Shown piece after piece: positions 27,664 to 36,585 of a DNA stretch of 64,000 bases. The translations under genes were made by a program, and so were the position numbers. The stretch covers positions 1,240,001 through 1,304,000 of the forward strand of contig NZ_CP062005.1 of the NCBI RefSeq assembly GCF_014840935.1, written 5' to 3'. The stretch's first letter is position 1; every line of letters starts with the position of its first letter. Under the pieces are notes generated by a model, which was not told the DNA's origin, made no database searches, and was given only the letters and a program-made list of their open reading frames with translations. This stretch comes from Halomonas sp. YLGW01. GTDB taxonomy: Bacteria > Pseudomonadota > Gammaproteobacteria > Pseudomonadales > Halomonadaceae.

Positions 27664-28575
27664 TCAGGGCCCTACCACGCGATTGCGGCCCTGCTGCTTG
27701 GCCTCGTAGAGTCGCCGGTCGGTGCGCTCGAGGAACTGGTCGCGCAGCTCACCGATGCGGTGTTCGGCAATGCCGGTACTGATGGTGACACCGCCTTGGG
27801 GCAAGCCGAAATCATGGCTGGCTATCTCGTGACGCAGGCGTTCGGCCAGGGCCTCGCAGTGAGACAGTGGCGTCAGTGGCAACAGCACGGCGAACTCTTC
27901 GCCCCCCAGCCGGGCCAGACAGTCTTCTTCCCGCAGCAGGGTATCGCACAGGCCAGCGAGGCGCCGCAGCACCTTGTCCCCCTGCAGGTGGCCCCAGGTG
28001 TCGTTGACCTGCTTGAAGTGATCGATGTCGATTATCATCAGCGACAATGGCGTGCCGTGGCGGTTGCTCAGCGAAATCTCGCGTTCCAGGCTCGACATCA
28101 GCTTGCGCCGGTTGGGCAGGCCGGTCAGGGAGTCGGTATCCGATAGCTCGCGAAGGTGCGCCTGGTACTCGACCTGTTCGGTGATGTTGACCATCAGGCC
28201 ATGCCACAGGATGCCGGTGTGCAGGCGCTCGGGGGTGGCGCGCACGGCGATCCAGCACTCCTCGCCATCGGGATAGTGCTGCCGAAACTGGGTGGTCAGC
28301 GGCGTCAACGACTTCGCCGAGCGCTCGACGGCGGCCATCACGCGGGGGAAGTCGTCGGGATGCACATGGTCGAAGGCGTGGCTGGCATCCTCGAACAGCC
28401 GTTGGCGTTGCTCGGCATCGCCGAACAGGCGGCTGGCGCCGGCCAGGTAGGGAAAGCGGATCTGTCCGCGGTGGCTACGGTAGAACTGGAAGACGAGGCC
28501 GGGCAGGCGTTCGGTCATGGCCTTCAACCGTTCCAGGTCGTGCCGCGTCTCATCCAATGAGGGGTCGTAAGGCAT
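27664..28575 (-). CDS. PAS-GGDEF diguanylate cyclase
   Basis: 303 residues, soluble. A PAS-fold region (about 20-135, including ITEQVEYQAHL at its end) is followed by a GGDEF domain (about 140-300) starting DTDSLTGLPNRRKL. The catalytic signature is GGEEF, and RxxD (REED) five residues before it is an intact allosteric inhibition site, so an active, product-inhibited c-di-GMP synthase is likely. It is one of three c-di-GMP enzymes in the window. The ligand of the PAS domain is unknown. Confidence 0.92.
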   Translation of the reverse strand: MPYDPSLDETRHDLERLKAMTERLPGLVFQFYRSHRGQIRFPYLAGASRLFGDAEQRQRLFEDASHAFDHVHPDDFPRVMAAVERSAKSLTPLTTQFRQHYPDGEECWIAVRATPERLHTGILWHGLMVNITEQVEYQAHLRELSDTDSLTGLPNRRKLMSSLEREISLSNRHGTPLSLMIIDIDHFKQVNDTWGHLQGDKVLRRLAGLCDTLLREEDCLARLGGEEFAVLLPLTPLSHCEALAERLRHEIASHDFGLPQGGVTISTGIAEHRIGELRDQFLERTDRRLYEAKQQGRNRVVGP

Positions 28576-28640
28576 GACGCTATCTCGTTCCCTGCGTGTC
28601 GTGTCTGGTGGTCACCGAAGGCTGGCGACGAGTCATGGTC

Positions 28641-28664
28641 CGGCGGGCGCGAGGGAGCCCGCCG
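28641..28664. other. GC-rich hairpin upstream of the diguanylate cyclase
   Basis: 8-bp perfect arms CGGCGGGC/GCCCGCCG with an 8-base loop, in the 267-base gap between cfa and the cyclase. It could be a cfa terminator or a leader structure. An imperfect dyad, CAACTGACT with AGTCCAGTTG, lies at 28690-28710. No T-tract is present. Confidence 0.35.
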
Positions 28665-28814
28665 ACGGTATGGTGCATTAGAAATTTAGCAACTGACTTT
28701 AGTCCAGTTGTGACAGATTGTGTAGGAGATCACGGCGGTGGGTAAGCATTGATGTCCTGACACTCGAGTGGATCAGGCATGGGCGGGAGCGGCCAATCCG
28801 TCTTGCCGGTAGGG

Positions 28815-28841
28815 GGCGCTGTTTGCCGACTCGACAGCGCC
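28815..28841 (-). terminator. Hairpin abutting the cfa stop codon
   Basis: GGCGCTGT/ACAGCGCC arms with an 11-base loop, immediately downstream of the cfa stop on the minus strand. It has no T-tract, so it may stabilise the 3' end instead of terminating. Confidence 0.4.
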
Positions 28842-28842
28842 G

Positions 28843-29994
28843 CTAGCGGGCGGCGTCGTAGCGTCCCTCGCGCCCCCGGGAAAAGACCACCTGCCAGAGC
28901 TGCAGGTCGCGCGCCCGGAAGGCGCCGGCGCAGGCGGAGAGGTAGTAGCGGAACATGCGACGCGTGGTCTCGTTGTAGCGTTCGGCGATTTCCGGCCATC
29001 GGGCATCGAAGTTCTGAAGCCAGGCCATCAGGGTGTGATCGTAGTCGGCGCCGAAGTTCTGCCAGTCCTCCATCAGCAGATAGGGTTCGCTGGCGCGGGC
29101 GAGGTGCATGGCCGAGGGCAGCACCCCGTTGGGGAAGATGTACTTGTGGATCCAGGGGTCGGCGCTGATGCCCGAATTGTTGGAGCCGATGGTGTGCAAG
29201 AGGAAGAGCCCGTCGGGGACCAGCAGGTGCGACACGGTGTCGAAGTAGGTGCGGTAGTTGCGATGGCCAACGTGTTCGAACATGCCGATCGAGACGATAC
29301 GGTCATAGTGGCCTTCGAGCTCCCGGTAGTCCTGAAGCAGGATGGTGACGGGCAAATCCTGGCAGCGTCTGCGGGCCAGCTCGGCCTGTTCCCGGGAAAT
29401 GGTGATGCCGGTGACCTCGACACCGTAGTGGCGCACCGCATGTTCGGCGAAACTGCCCCAGCCGCAGCCGATGTCCAGTACGTGCATGCCCGGGGCAAGC
29501 CCCAGCTTGCGAGCGGCCAGGTCCAGCTTGGCCAGCTGCGCCTCGTGCAGGCTGTTGGCCTCCTTCCAGTAACCGCAGGAATAGCAGAGAGTCGGGTCGA
29601 GCATGCGCTCGAAGAGATCGTTACCCAGATCGTAATGCGCCTCGCCGACGATGTAGGCGCGGGCCTTGCTCTGCAGGTTGAAGAGGCCGGTCTGCAGGCG
29701 GTACAGCATCCTCTCCGAGGGCGTGTGGGCGCGCTCGCCAAGGCCATGGCGCAACATGCGATGAATCATCTCGTCGATCCGCTCGCACTGCCACCAGCCC
29801 TCCATGTAGGCTTCCCCGAGTCCTAGAGTGCCTTGATGCAACAGCCTGGAGAAGAGGTCGGGATGCAGGACCTGCATGTCCCAGGGCGCTCCGCCGTTCA
29901 GGGCCACGCCCGAGCCCTCCAGTAGCCGCTCGACGATGCGTCGGGCACGGGTGTCGGGTAAGGCGATGGCACCGATCCGGGGGTCGCTGGTCAT
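28843..29994 (-). CDS. cfa: Cyclopropane-fatty-acyl-phospholipid synthase
   Basis: 383 residues from ATG 29994, with AGGAG 6 bases upstream. It transfers a methylene from S-adenosylmethionine to cis double bonds of membrane phospholipid acyl chains. The SAM site VLDIGCGWGSFAEHA and the active-site region YSCGYW, plus GMFEHVGHRNY, are CFA synthase signatures. Such genes are usually stationary-phase induced. It is divergent from the small thiamine-binding-type gene, across a region with a 9-bp inverted repeat. Confidence 0.94.
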   Translation of the reverse strand: MTSDPRIGAIALPDTRARRIVERLLEGSGVALNGGAPWDMQVLHPDLFSRLLHQGTLGLGEAYMEGWWQCERIDEMIHRMLRHGLGERAHTPSERMLYRLQTGLFNLQSKARAYIVGEAHYDLGNDLFERMLDPTLCYSCGYWKEANSLHEAQLAKLDLAARKLGLAPGMHVLDIGCGWGSFAEHAVRHYGVEVTGITISREQAELARRRCQDLPVTILLQDYRELEGHYDRIVSIGMFEHVGHRNYRTYFDTVSHLLVPDGLFLLHTIGSNNSGISADPWIHKYIFPNGVLPSAMHLARASEPYLLMEDWQNFGADYDHTLMAWLQNFDARWPEIAERYNETTRRMFRYYLSACAGAFRARDLQLWQVVFSRGREGRYDAAR

Positions 29995-30100
29995 GTCAAT
30001 CTCCTGATCCATCAGACGAGAGGAGCGCGGGCGGGTCCAGCGGGCCGGGCAGGCGTCTCGGATCCTGGCTACCCCTTGACTAATCAACATAGCCATAAAG

Positions 30101-30138
30101 CCGCCGGCAGGCATAATTCTCAGGCTCAATGCCGGCGG
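30101..30138. promoter_or_regulatory. Inverted repeat between cfa and the thiamine-binding-type gene
   Basis: Perfect 9-bp arms CCGCCGGCA/TGCCGGCGG with a 20-base AT-richer loop. They are flanked by two TAATCAAC copies in the same orientation (30081-30088 and 30152-30159). The arrangement is symmetric in the divergent promoter region and may be an operator or leader hairpin. Confidence 0.45.
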
Positions 30139-30187
30139 TGAATCGGCTTGTTAATCAACGTCTTCATGCTTGAGAAGGAGCAACCCC

Positions 30188-30517
30188 ATGCGCGTGATCG
30201 CGGATCTTTGTGTGGTTCCCCTGGGTGTCGGTGTGTCCGTTTCACCCTATATTGCCGCCTGCCAGCGCGAGATCGAGGCCGCCGGGCTCGAGCACAGCCT
30301 GCATGCCTACGGCACCAATATCGAGGGCGACTGGGACGAGGTCATGGCGGTAATAAAGCGCTGCCATGAAGTCGTTCATGAGCGGGGGGCGCCCCGCATA
30401 ACCACTACCTTGAAGCTGGGCACCCGCACCGATCGCGAGCAGCACATGCAGGACAAGGTGGGCAGTGTCGAGGCGCTGCTGGCCGGCGAGGCGCGGGAGC
30501 CTGCGCCGAAAGGGTGA
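30188..30517 (+). CDS. MTH1187/DUF77-type thiamine-binding-like small protein
   Basis: 109 residues from ATG 30188, with AAGGAG 7 bases upstream. The opening MRVIADLCVVPLGVGVSVSPYI, the segment HAYGTNIEGDWDEVMAVIKRCHE and TTTLKLGTRTDREQHMQDKV fit the small ferredoxin-like family of MTH1187/YkoF-related proteins. Some members bind thiamine or hydroxymethylpyrimidine. No thiamine biosynthesis or transport genes and no TPP riboswitch are nearby, so the ligand is uncertain. The gene stands alone. Confidence 0.8.
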   Translation: MRVIADLCVVPLGVGVSVSPYIAACQREIEAAGLEHSLHAYGTNIEGDWDEVMAVIKRCHEVVHERGAPRITTTLKLGTRTDREQHMQDKVGSVEALLAGEAREPAPKG

Positions 30518-30545
30518 TGCCGGGTCGTCGCATTCTGTCTCGTTT

Positions 30546-30704
30546 GGACATGTCGATGCCTTCGTCGACTTCGAGGCTCATGCCTGCGGCTGCCATCATG
30601 GCAAGGAGGCTCCGGCGACCGTGCTGAACTCGGCCATGGCCCTGACCCGCGCTGGTGGTCAGATCGGGATTTCCGGGCTGTATGTGACCGAGGACATGGG
30701 CGCG
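30546..30704 (+). pseudogene. Internal fragment of a glutathione-independent formaldehyde dehydrogenase
   Basis: About 53 codons resemble the middle of Zn-dependent FdhA: VDAFVDFEAHACG, HHGKEAPATVLNSAM, then GGQIGISGLYVTEDMGA. The catalytic N-terminus and the rest of the C-terminus are missing, and the similarity stops before a stop codon at 30726-30728. There is no start or ribosome-binding site of its own. This is a relic of a once complete ~400-residue gene, pointing to a deletion between the thiamine-binding-type gene and argP. Confidence 0.8.
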
Positions 30705-30733
30705 TCGCGACGCGGTGACCCGCGATAGCGACA

Positions 30734-31645
30734 TCAGGCAGAGTCCAGTGCGGGGGCATCCTGTAGCGGCATTAGCCAGTCCTCGCTGATGGCCAGCAGG
30801 TGATCGGTCAGGGCGGCCAGTATCTGGCCCCCATGGCGCCAATGGTGCCAGTAGAGGGGGACATCGATGTGGTAGTGAGGGTCGATGTCCTGAAGCCGGC
30901 CCTCGGCCAGTTCCCGCGTTGCCTGGCGCTCGGGAATCAGGCCATAGCCCATACCCGCCAGGGCCAGCCGCACGAAGCCTTCCGACGAGGGGCAGAGGTG
31001 GTGGGGAAAGGGGGCGTGGTGGTCGAGCATCGCCAGGTAGCGATGCTGCAGTCGGTCGTCCGGGCCAAAGACGATGGCGGGGGCCTTAGCCAGTTGCTGG
31101 GGCGTGATGCCCTCGGGAAAGTGCCTGGCCACATAGTCAGGGCTCGCCAGGGCACGATAGCGCATGCTTCCGAGGGGATGGGCGCGCGCGCCCTGCACGG
31201 GGCGAGAGGTAGTGCAGATGCAGCCTGCCACCTCGCCGTCGCGCATGCGTTTCAGGGCCACGTCCTGATCTTCCACCACCAGGTCCATCAGCACCCGGCG
31301 GGTGTTGCAGAACTCGCCTACGGCGGGGGGCCACCAGGTAGCGATGCTGTCGGCGTTGATCGCCAGACGCAACCGCTGTTCGCTCTCGCCCAGCGCCGGC
31401 ACCTGGTCCAGCAGGTCGTGCTCCAGCAGGCCCACCTGTAAGACATGATTCAACAGTCGCCGCCCCAGCGGGGTCGGGGCGAGCTTGGGGCTCCGGACCA
31501 GCACCGGCTGTCCGAGGCGTGCCTCGAGCAGCTTGATGCGCTGCGAGACCGCGGATTGGGTGAGACCCAGATGTCGGGCGCCCCGTTCGAAGCCCGATTG
31601 GTCGACGACGGCGGCCAGTGCCTCCAGAAGCTTGTAGTCGAGCAT
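30734..31645 (-). CDS. argP: LysR-type regulator of arginine/lysine export
   Basis: 303 residues from ATG 31645 (MLDYKLLEALAAVVDQSGF), the ArgP/LysG family opening. The winged helix-turn-helix contains RGARHLGLTQSAVSQRIKLLE; the effector domain covers about 90-295. It is divergent from a LysE/ArgO exporter, the classic LysG-LysE or ArgP-ArgO arrangement in which the regulator activates the exporter in response to basic amino acids. The 117-base gap carries the shared promoters. Confidence 0.92.
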   Translation of the reverse strand: MLDYKLLEALAAVVDQSGFERGARHLGLTQSAVSQRIKLLEARLGQPVLVRSPKLAPTPLGRRLLNHVLQVGLLEHDLLDQVPALGESEQRLRLAINADSIATWWPPAVGEFCNTRRVLMDLVVEDQDVALKRMRDGEVAGCICTTSRPVQGARAHPLGSMRYRALASPDYVARHFPEGITPQQLAKAPAIVFGPDDRLQHRYLAMLDHHAPFPHHLCPSSEGFVRLALAGMGYGLIPERQATRELAEGRLQDIDPHYHIDVPLYWHHWRHGGQILAALTDHLLAISEDWLMPLQDAPALDSA

Positions 31646-31762
31646 CAGTGTGGTTAATTCCCCATTCTGCCAATTAATTTCACTTATCCTCCAGTCAAGC
31701 CTAGTCTGGCGGTGCTTTGCAAGTCGTTGACTGCTCAAACACTGTCACAGGAGTAAGAAAAG

Positions 31763-32374
31763 ATGCTGGTATCTGCGCTGCAGGGCCTGCTGGTCGGGGC
31801 GGGGCTGATCATCGCCATCGGTGCCCAGAATGCCTTCGTGCTGAGCCAAGGGCTGCGCCGTGAGCATGTCTGGCTGGTGGCGGCGGTCTGTGCCTTCTGT
31901 GACTGGGTGCTGGTCGGGCTCGGGGTGCTGGGGCTGGGTGCCCTGCTGGCCGAACAGAGCACGCTGATGCTGCTGGCTCGCTGGGGTGGGGCGGCCTACC
32001 TGGGGTGGTTGGCCTGGCAGTCGCTGCGACGCGCCTGGCAGGCGCATGCCCTGCGCGCCGAGGTACGCGCGCCGGCGTCGCGCCGACAGGTGCTACTGGC
32101 GACGCTGGCGGTCACGCTGCTGAACCCCCAGGTCTATCTCGATACTCTGGTGATGCTCGGGGTGGTGGGCGCCCTTCAGGAGAGCCCGGGTGGCTTCTTC
32201 ATCGGCGCGGCGCTGGCGTCTTTCGGCTGGTTCTTCGGGTTGGTGGCGGCGGCGAGCTGGCTGGCGCCGAGGCTTGAGAGCCCCCGTGCCTGGCGGATGA
32301 TCGATACCCTGATTGGCCTGATCATGGCGGTGATCGCCTGGCGGCTGCTGGCCGGCGGCATGCTGCCGGCCTGA
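31763..32374 (+). CDS. argO: LysE/ArgO family basic amino acid exporter
   Basis: 203 residues with six membrane helices. Starts MLVSALQGLLVGAGLIIAIGAQNAFVLSQGL, the LysE family hallmark, and LLNPQVYLDTLVMLG contains the conserved NPxxYLDT motif. It exports arginine and/or lysine across the inner membrane. AGGAG lies about 10 bases upstream of the ATG. Control by the divergent ArgP is expected. Confidence 0.92.
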   Translation: MLVSALQGLLVGAGLIIAIGAQNAFVLSQGLRREHVWLVAAVCAFCDWVLVGLGVLGLGALLAEQSTLMLLARWGGAAYLGWLAWQSLRRAWQAHALRAEVRAPASRRQVLLATLAVTLLNPQVYLDTLVMLGVVGALQESPGGFFIGAALASFGWFFGLVAAASWLAPRLESPRAWRMIDTLIGLIMAVIAWRLLAGGMLPA

Positions 32375-32475
32375 CCCCCTCCTCGGGGGAGATGTGGGAT
32401 GCCGTCAGCTTTTCGTTACACCCTGTCAGGCTTTCTCGCCACCCTCGAGGCATACTCAGGGCCGCCCGCCGGGGG

Positions 32476-32493
32476 TGTCATGTTTTCTTGACG
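32476..32493. promoter_or_regulatory. Candidate PhhR box upstream of hppD
   Basis: TGTCATGTTTTCTTGACG matches the GTCA-N8-TGAC dyad found three times at phhA-phhR (13 of 18 positions identical to box 2). It lies 148 bases upstream of hppD, a functionally linked gene 15 kb away. Confidence 0.6.
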
Positions 32494-32640
32494 ATTCGCA
32501 ATCGGCCTGACCGGGCCTGGCACCGCTAAAGGCGATTCCCGACGTTCCTCGTCGCTCCGAGGGCCCCTAGGCTGTTGTCATTGATCGCCCGCCGCCTGAT
32601 CCGGTGGCGAGCTCATGACAACAAGACCAAGGAGACCTCC

Positions 32641-33753
32641 ATGAACGCCGCTGCTCCCCAGGCTGTCCAGACCGCCGCCCAGATTTCCGACCACAACCCG
32701 ATCGGTACCGATGGATTCGAGTTCGTCGAATACACCGCCCCGACCGCCGAGGGCATCGAGGCGCTGCGTGCGCTCTTCAACCAGATGGGCTTCACCGAGA
32801 CCCGCAAGCATCGTTCCAAGCAGGTCTTCCTGTTCCAGCAGGAGGGCGTGAACTTCGTGCTCAACGCCGAGCCCGACAGCTTCGCCGCCGAGTTCGCCCG
32901 CATTCACGGCCCCAGCGCCTGCGCCATGGCCTGGCGCGTCGCCGATGCCCGCCAGGCCTTCGAGCATGCGGTGGCCGAAGGTGCCGAGCCCGCCGAGAAC
33001 CCGGTCGGCCCGGGCGAGGTGGGGATTCCGGCGGTCAAGGGCATCGGCGGGTCCCTGTTGTACTTCGTCGATCACCGGGTCGACGGCGAAGGCCGCACGA
33101 TCTATGACATCGACTTCGAGGCGATTCCCGGCCGCACGCCTCAGGACCACAGCGTGGGCCTGAAGTTACTGGATCACCTGACCCACAACGTCGATCGTGG
33201 CCAGATGGATGTCTGGGCGGGCTTCTACACCCGGGTCGCCAACTTCCGCGAGATCCGATACTTCGATATCGAAGGCAAGATGACCGGGCTCTTCTCCCGG
33301 GCCATGACCGCGCCCTGCGGCAAGATGCACATCCCGATCAACGAGTCCGCCGACGACAACTCCCAGATCGCCGAATTCCTGCGCGAGTACAACGGCGAGG
33401 GCATCCAGCACCTGGCGATGGCCACCGACGACATCTACGCCACGGTGCGTGCCCTGCGCGCCAATGGCGTCACCTTCCTGACCACGCCGGACACCTACTA
33501 CGAGAAGATCAACGAGCGCGTGCCCAACCACGAGGAGAACCTCGACGAGCTGCGTGAGCTGCACCTGCTGGTCGACGGTGCGCCGGAGCAGGGCGTGTTG
33601 CTGCAGATCTTCACCGAGACGGTGATCGGGCCGATCTTCTTCGAGATCATCCAGCGCAAGGGCAACGATGGCTTCGGCGAGGGCAACTTCAAGGCCCTGT
33701 TCGAATCCATCGAGGAAGACCAGATCCGCCGCGGCGTGCTCAAGGACGCCTGA
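32641..33753 (+). CDS. hppD: 4-hydroxyphenylpyruvate dioxygenase
   Basis: 370 residues from ATG 32641, with AAGGAG upstream. It converts 4-hydroxyphenylpyruvate to homogentisate using Fe(II) and O2. Two vicinal-oxygen-chelate domains are present. DHLTHNV provides the first iron histidine, GIQHLAMATDDI the second, and GPIFFEIIQRKGNDGFGEGNFKALFE the C-terminal glutamate. It completes the Phe-Tyr catabolic entry begun by phhABC. hmgA and fahA are not in the window. A PhhR-box-like dyad lies upstream. Confidence 0.97.
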   Translation: MNAAAPQAVQTAAQISDHNPIGTDGFEFVEYTAPTAEGIEALRALFNQMGFTETRKHRSKQVFLFQQEGVNFVLNAEPDSFAAEFARIHGPSACAMAWRVADARQAFEHAVAEGAEPAENPVGPGEVGIPAVKGIGGSLLYFVDHRVDGEGRTIYDIDFEAIPGRTPQDHSVGLKLLDHLTHNVDRGQMDVWAGFYTRVANFREIRYFDIEGKMTGLFSRAMTAPCGKMHIPINESADDNSQIAEFLREYNGEGIQHLAMATDDIYATVRALRANGVTFLTTPDTYYEKINERVPNHEENLDELRELHLLVDGAPEQGVLLQIFTETVIGPIFFEIIQRKGNDGFGEGNFKALFESIEEDQIRRGVLKDA

Positions 33754-33801
33754 GGCGAGCGGTTTGCCATATCGGGGAAGCCATAACGGAGCAGCCGCAT
33801 A

Positions 33802-33835
33802 GCGCCAGGCATGCCGGAGACGACATGCCTGGTGC
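33802..33835 (+). terminator. Hairpin after hppD
   Basis: GCGCCAGGCATG/CATGCCTGGTGC arms (12 bp with one G-T pair) and a 10-base loop, about 50 bases past the hppD stop. There is no T-tract, so the terminator call is moderate. Confidence 0.5.
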
Positions 33836-33974
33836 AAGCCGCTGGCGTTGTCGCCTATTGGCGATGGATTTCCATGAGCGGCAGCTTATCGATAGCGCAT
33901 CCTTTTGGTCGCATGGTCAACGCACGAACAAAAACGCTAAAATCTCCCATAACAATAAACCCTGAAGGTGTGAC

Positions 33975-35435
33975 ATGACGGCGAGACAACAACCCAAGAA
34001 TCTGTGGCTGGGGCGTTGGGGCTTCATCCTGGCGGCCACCGGCTCGGCGGTAGGCTTGGGCAATATCTGGAAATTCCCCTACATGACCGGTGAGTATGGC
34101 GGCGGGGCCTTCGTGCTGGTCTACCTGGCCTGCATCCTGGCCATCGGCATCCCGGTGATGATGATCGAGATCGGGCTTGGTCGTCGCGGACGCGGCAGCC
34201 CCATCGATGCGATCCGACGGGTGGCCCGGGAGTCCGGCCGCGGCCGGCTCTGGTCACTGCTCGGCTGGATGGCTATGCTGTGCGGCTTCATGATCCTGTC
34301 GTTCTACGTGGTGGTTGCCGGCTGGTCGTTCTCCTACCTGTGGAAGACCCTGACCGGCGGCCTCGCCGGCTCGGAGGTCGGCGACATGGCGGCGATCTTC
34401 GCGGCCAACAATGCGGATCCCCTGGCCCTGGGTGGCTGGAGCACCCTGGTCACCGTGATCACCCTGATGATCGTCGGCAAGGGCGTGCAGCAGGGCATCG
34501 AGAAAAGCGTCAGCTGGATGATGCCGGGCATGGTGATCATGCTGGCGATCATGATCGGCTACGCGATGTTCTCCGGCGGCTTCGGCGCCGGTGTGGACTT
34601 CCTGTTCTCCTTCGAGATCGGCAAGCTCTCGAGCGAGGGCCTGCTGGCGGCCATGGGCCATGCCTTCTTCACCCTGTCGCTGGCCTCGGGTGCCATCCTG
34701 ACCTATGGCTCCTACCTGCCCGATCGCGCCTCCATCGCGCGCACTACCCTCACGGTAGCGGTCGCCGATACCCTGGTGGCGCTGATGGCGGGCCTGGCCA
34801 TATTCCCGGTGATCTTCGCCAACGGCATGGACCCGGCCGCCGGCCCGGGCCTGCTGTTCATGAGCCTGCCGCTGGCCTTCCAGGCCATGCCGTTCGGCAG
34901 TGTCTTCATGGCGATCTTCTTCATCATGCTGTCGATGGCCGCGCTGACCTCCGCCATCTCGATGATCGAGGCCACCGTGGCCTGGCTCAACGAGAGCAAG
35001 GGTATCTCGCGCACCAAGGCGACCTGGGGCGCGGGCATCGTGCTGTGGCTGCTCAGCACCCTGGCCATGCTGTCCTTCAACGTCGGTGCCGACTGGACGC
35101 TGGCCGGCAAGCATGCCTTCGACTGGCTCGACTATCTGACCTCGCGCTTCATGATGCCGCTGGGCGGCCTGGGCATGGCGCTGCTGGCCGGTTTCGTGCT
35201 GCGCCACGAGATCTTCAAGTCCGAGCTGGGCCTGTCCAGCACCCAGCATGCGCTGTGGCTGTTCATGGTGCGCTATGTGAGCCCGCTGGGCATCGTGCTG
35301 ATCTTCATCGATAGCCTCGGCCTGATGGTGCTGGACATGGGCAGCCAGTGGTACTGGTGGCTCGGTGTGCTGATCGCCATCACCGTGGTCGGTGAACTGG
35401 TCAGCCCGCGACTGAAGCGTCAGCTGGCCGCCTGA
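33975..35435 (+). CDS. Neurotransmitter:sodium symporter (SNF/NSS) family transporter
   Basis: 486 residues with about 11 helices. The N-terminal GFILAATGSAVGLGNIWKFPY is the Na+/substrate-binding unwound helix 1 of LeuT-like proteins, and AISMIEATVAWLNE is typical of bacterial members. It imports an amino acid or related amine with Na+, at the inner membrane. The neighbours do not define the substrate, although an aromatic amino acid would suit hppD next door. A strong terminator follows. Confidence 0.92.
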   Translation: MTARQQPKNLWLGRWGFILAATGSAVGLGNIWKFPYMTGEYGGGAFVLVYLACILAIGIPVMMIEIGLGRRGRGSPIDAIRRVARESGRGRLWSLLGWMAMLCGFMILSFYVVVAGWSFSYLWKTLTGGLAGSEVGDMAAIFAANNADPLALGGWSTLVTVITLMIVGKGVQQGIEKSVSWMMPGMVIMLAIMIGYAMFSGGFGAGVDFLFSFEIGKLSSEGLLAAMGHAFFTLSLASGAILTYGSYLPDRASIARTTLTVAVADTLVALMAGLAIFPVIFANGMDPAAGPGLLFMSLPLAFQAMPFGSVFMAIFFIMLSMAALTSAISMIEATVAWLNESKGISRTKATWGAGIVLWLLSTLAMLSFNVGADWTLAGKHAFDWLDYLTSRFMMPLGGLGMALLAGFVLRHEIFKSELGLSSTQHALWLFMVRYVSPLGIVLIFIDSLGLMVLDMGSQWYWWLGVLIAITVVGELVSPRLKRQLAA

Positions 35436-35470
35436 TCCATCCACGGTGCTCCATGGCTCGTGCAACATGC

Positions 35471-35498
35471 GCTGCCCCCGCCTCATGGCGGGGGCAGC
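35471..35498 (+). terminator. Terminator after the NSS transporter
   Basis: Perfect 12-bp arms GCTGCCCCCGCC/GGCGGGGGCAGC with a TCAT tetraloop, followed by GTCGTTT. Confidence 0.8.
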
Positions 35499-35633
35499 GT
35501 CGTTTAGAGGGGAGCCATGATCCGGCGAAACGGCGCCGCGGTGGCGCCGGCTTGCCTGATGGAGCGCGCTCGTATGCCATAATGCGCGGATCTGATAAGG
35601 AAACTGCCAATAATCGTCATTCAAGGAGCAACG

Positions 35634-36467
35634 GTGTCGGGATATCTTTCAAGTGAACAGTGCAATCGACTGCTCGAGGGCGTGCGTGCCGCCGGCCGTG
35701 AGGTGCTGGCCATCTACGAGCGTGACTTCAGGGTCGAGGCCAAGCAGGACGACAGTCCGCTGACCGAGGCCGACATGGCCTCGCACCATGCCCTGGTGGC
35801 GCTGCTCGAGGCGCTCACCCCGGAAGTGCCGATTCTCTCCGAGGAGTCCGGGGAGATTCCCTTCACCACGCGTCAGGCCTGGTCGCGCTATTGGCTGATC
35901 GACCCGCTGGATGGCACCAAGGAGTTCATCAAGAAAAACGGCGAGTTCACCCTCAATCTGGCCCTGATCGAGGACGGAGAGCCGGTATTCGGCATCGTTC
36001 ACGCCCCCGTGCTGGGCGTGGATGGAACCACCTGGTGGGGGCAGGTGGGCAAGGGCGCCTGGAAGCAAGCCGACGATGCCACTGCATCGATCCGGGTGCG
36101 TGCCCTGCCAGACCCGGCGGTCGAGCCCTGGAAGGTGGTCGGCAGTCGCTCGCATGGCGCGGCGGAATTCGAGGCCTTCTGCGCCGATCTGCCGGCCAAC
36201 GAGCGCGTCTCGATGGGGAGTTCGCTGAAGCTGTGCCTGGTCGCCGAAGGCGCGGCGGATCTCTACCCGCGCCTGGCACCGACCTGTGAATGGGACACCG
36301 CGGCGGCGCAGGCGGTCGTGGTCGCGGCCGGCGGTGCGGTGCTGAATGCTTACAGCCTGACGCCCCTGCGCTGCAATCAGCAGGAGAGCGTGCTCAACCC
36401 TTATTTCATCGTCTGCGGCGAGCGCGATGCCCGCTGGGAGCAGGCGCTGGTCGAGGCGATAGCCTGA
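35634..36467 (+). CDS. cysQ: 3'(2'),5'-bisphosphate nucleotidase
   Basis: 277 residues from GTG 35634, with AAGGAG 5 bases upstream. Inositol monophosphatase fold with metal site motifs LSEESGE and WLIDPLDGTKEFIKKNGEFTLNLAL (D-P-L-D-G-T) and the C-terminal CEWDTAAAQAVVVAAGG. CysQ recycles 3'-phosphoadenosine 5'-phosphate made during sulfate assimilation. The next gene encodes SUMT, which supplies siroheme for sulfite reductase, so the pair fits sulfur metabolism. Confidence 0.94.
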   Translation: MSGYLSSEQCNRLLEGVRAAGREVLAIYERDFRVEAKQDDSPLTEADMASHHALVALLEALTPEVPILSEESGEIPFTTRQAWSRYWLIDPLDGTKEFIKKNGEFTLNLALIEDGEPVFGIVHAPVLGVDGTTWWGQVGKGAWKQADDATASIRVRALPDPAVEPWKVVGSRSHGAAEFEAFCADLPANERVSMGSSLKLCLVAEGAADLYPRLAPTCEWDTAAAQAVVVAAGGAVLNAYSLTPLRCNQQESVLNPYFIVCGERDARWEQALVEAIA

Positions 36468-36568
36468 GCCCGGCCCCGGCCGGCGCGTCGTCGGTGGCCG
36501 GGGTTATAAGCTTCGAAGCAGACGTTACTGGCCTTTCAGGGTCTCGAGCCTTAAATTTGGCTATAAGA

Positions 36569-36585
36569 AATCATGTAAAATGATT
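36569..36585. promoter_or_regulatory. AT-rich dyad upstream of SUMT gene
   Basis: AATCAT-GTAAA-ATGATT in an AT-rich island (about 36550-36600), 41 bases before the SUMT start. AT-rich activator regions of this kind are typical of CysB-controlled genes; the assignment is inference. Confidence 0.4.

Noticed and set aside
30061-30187. TPP riboswitch ahead of the thiamine-binding-type gene
   Set aside because: The conserved CUGAGA and ACCUGAUC-like core elements are absent; only a simple inverted repeat is seen.
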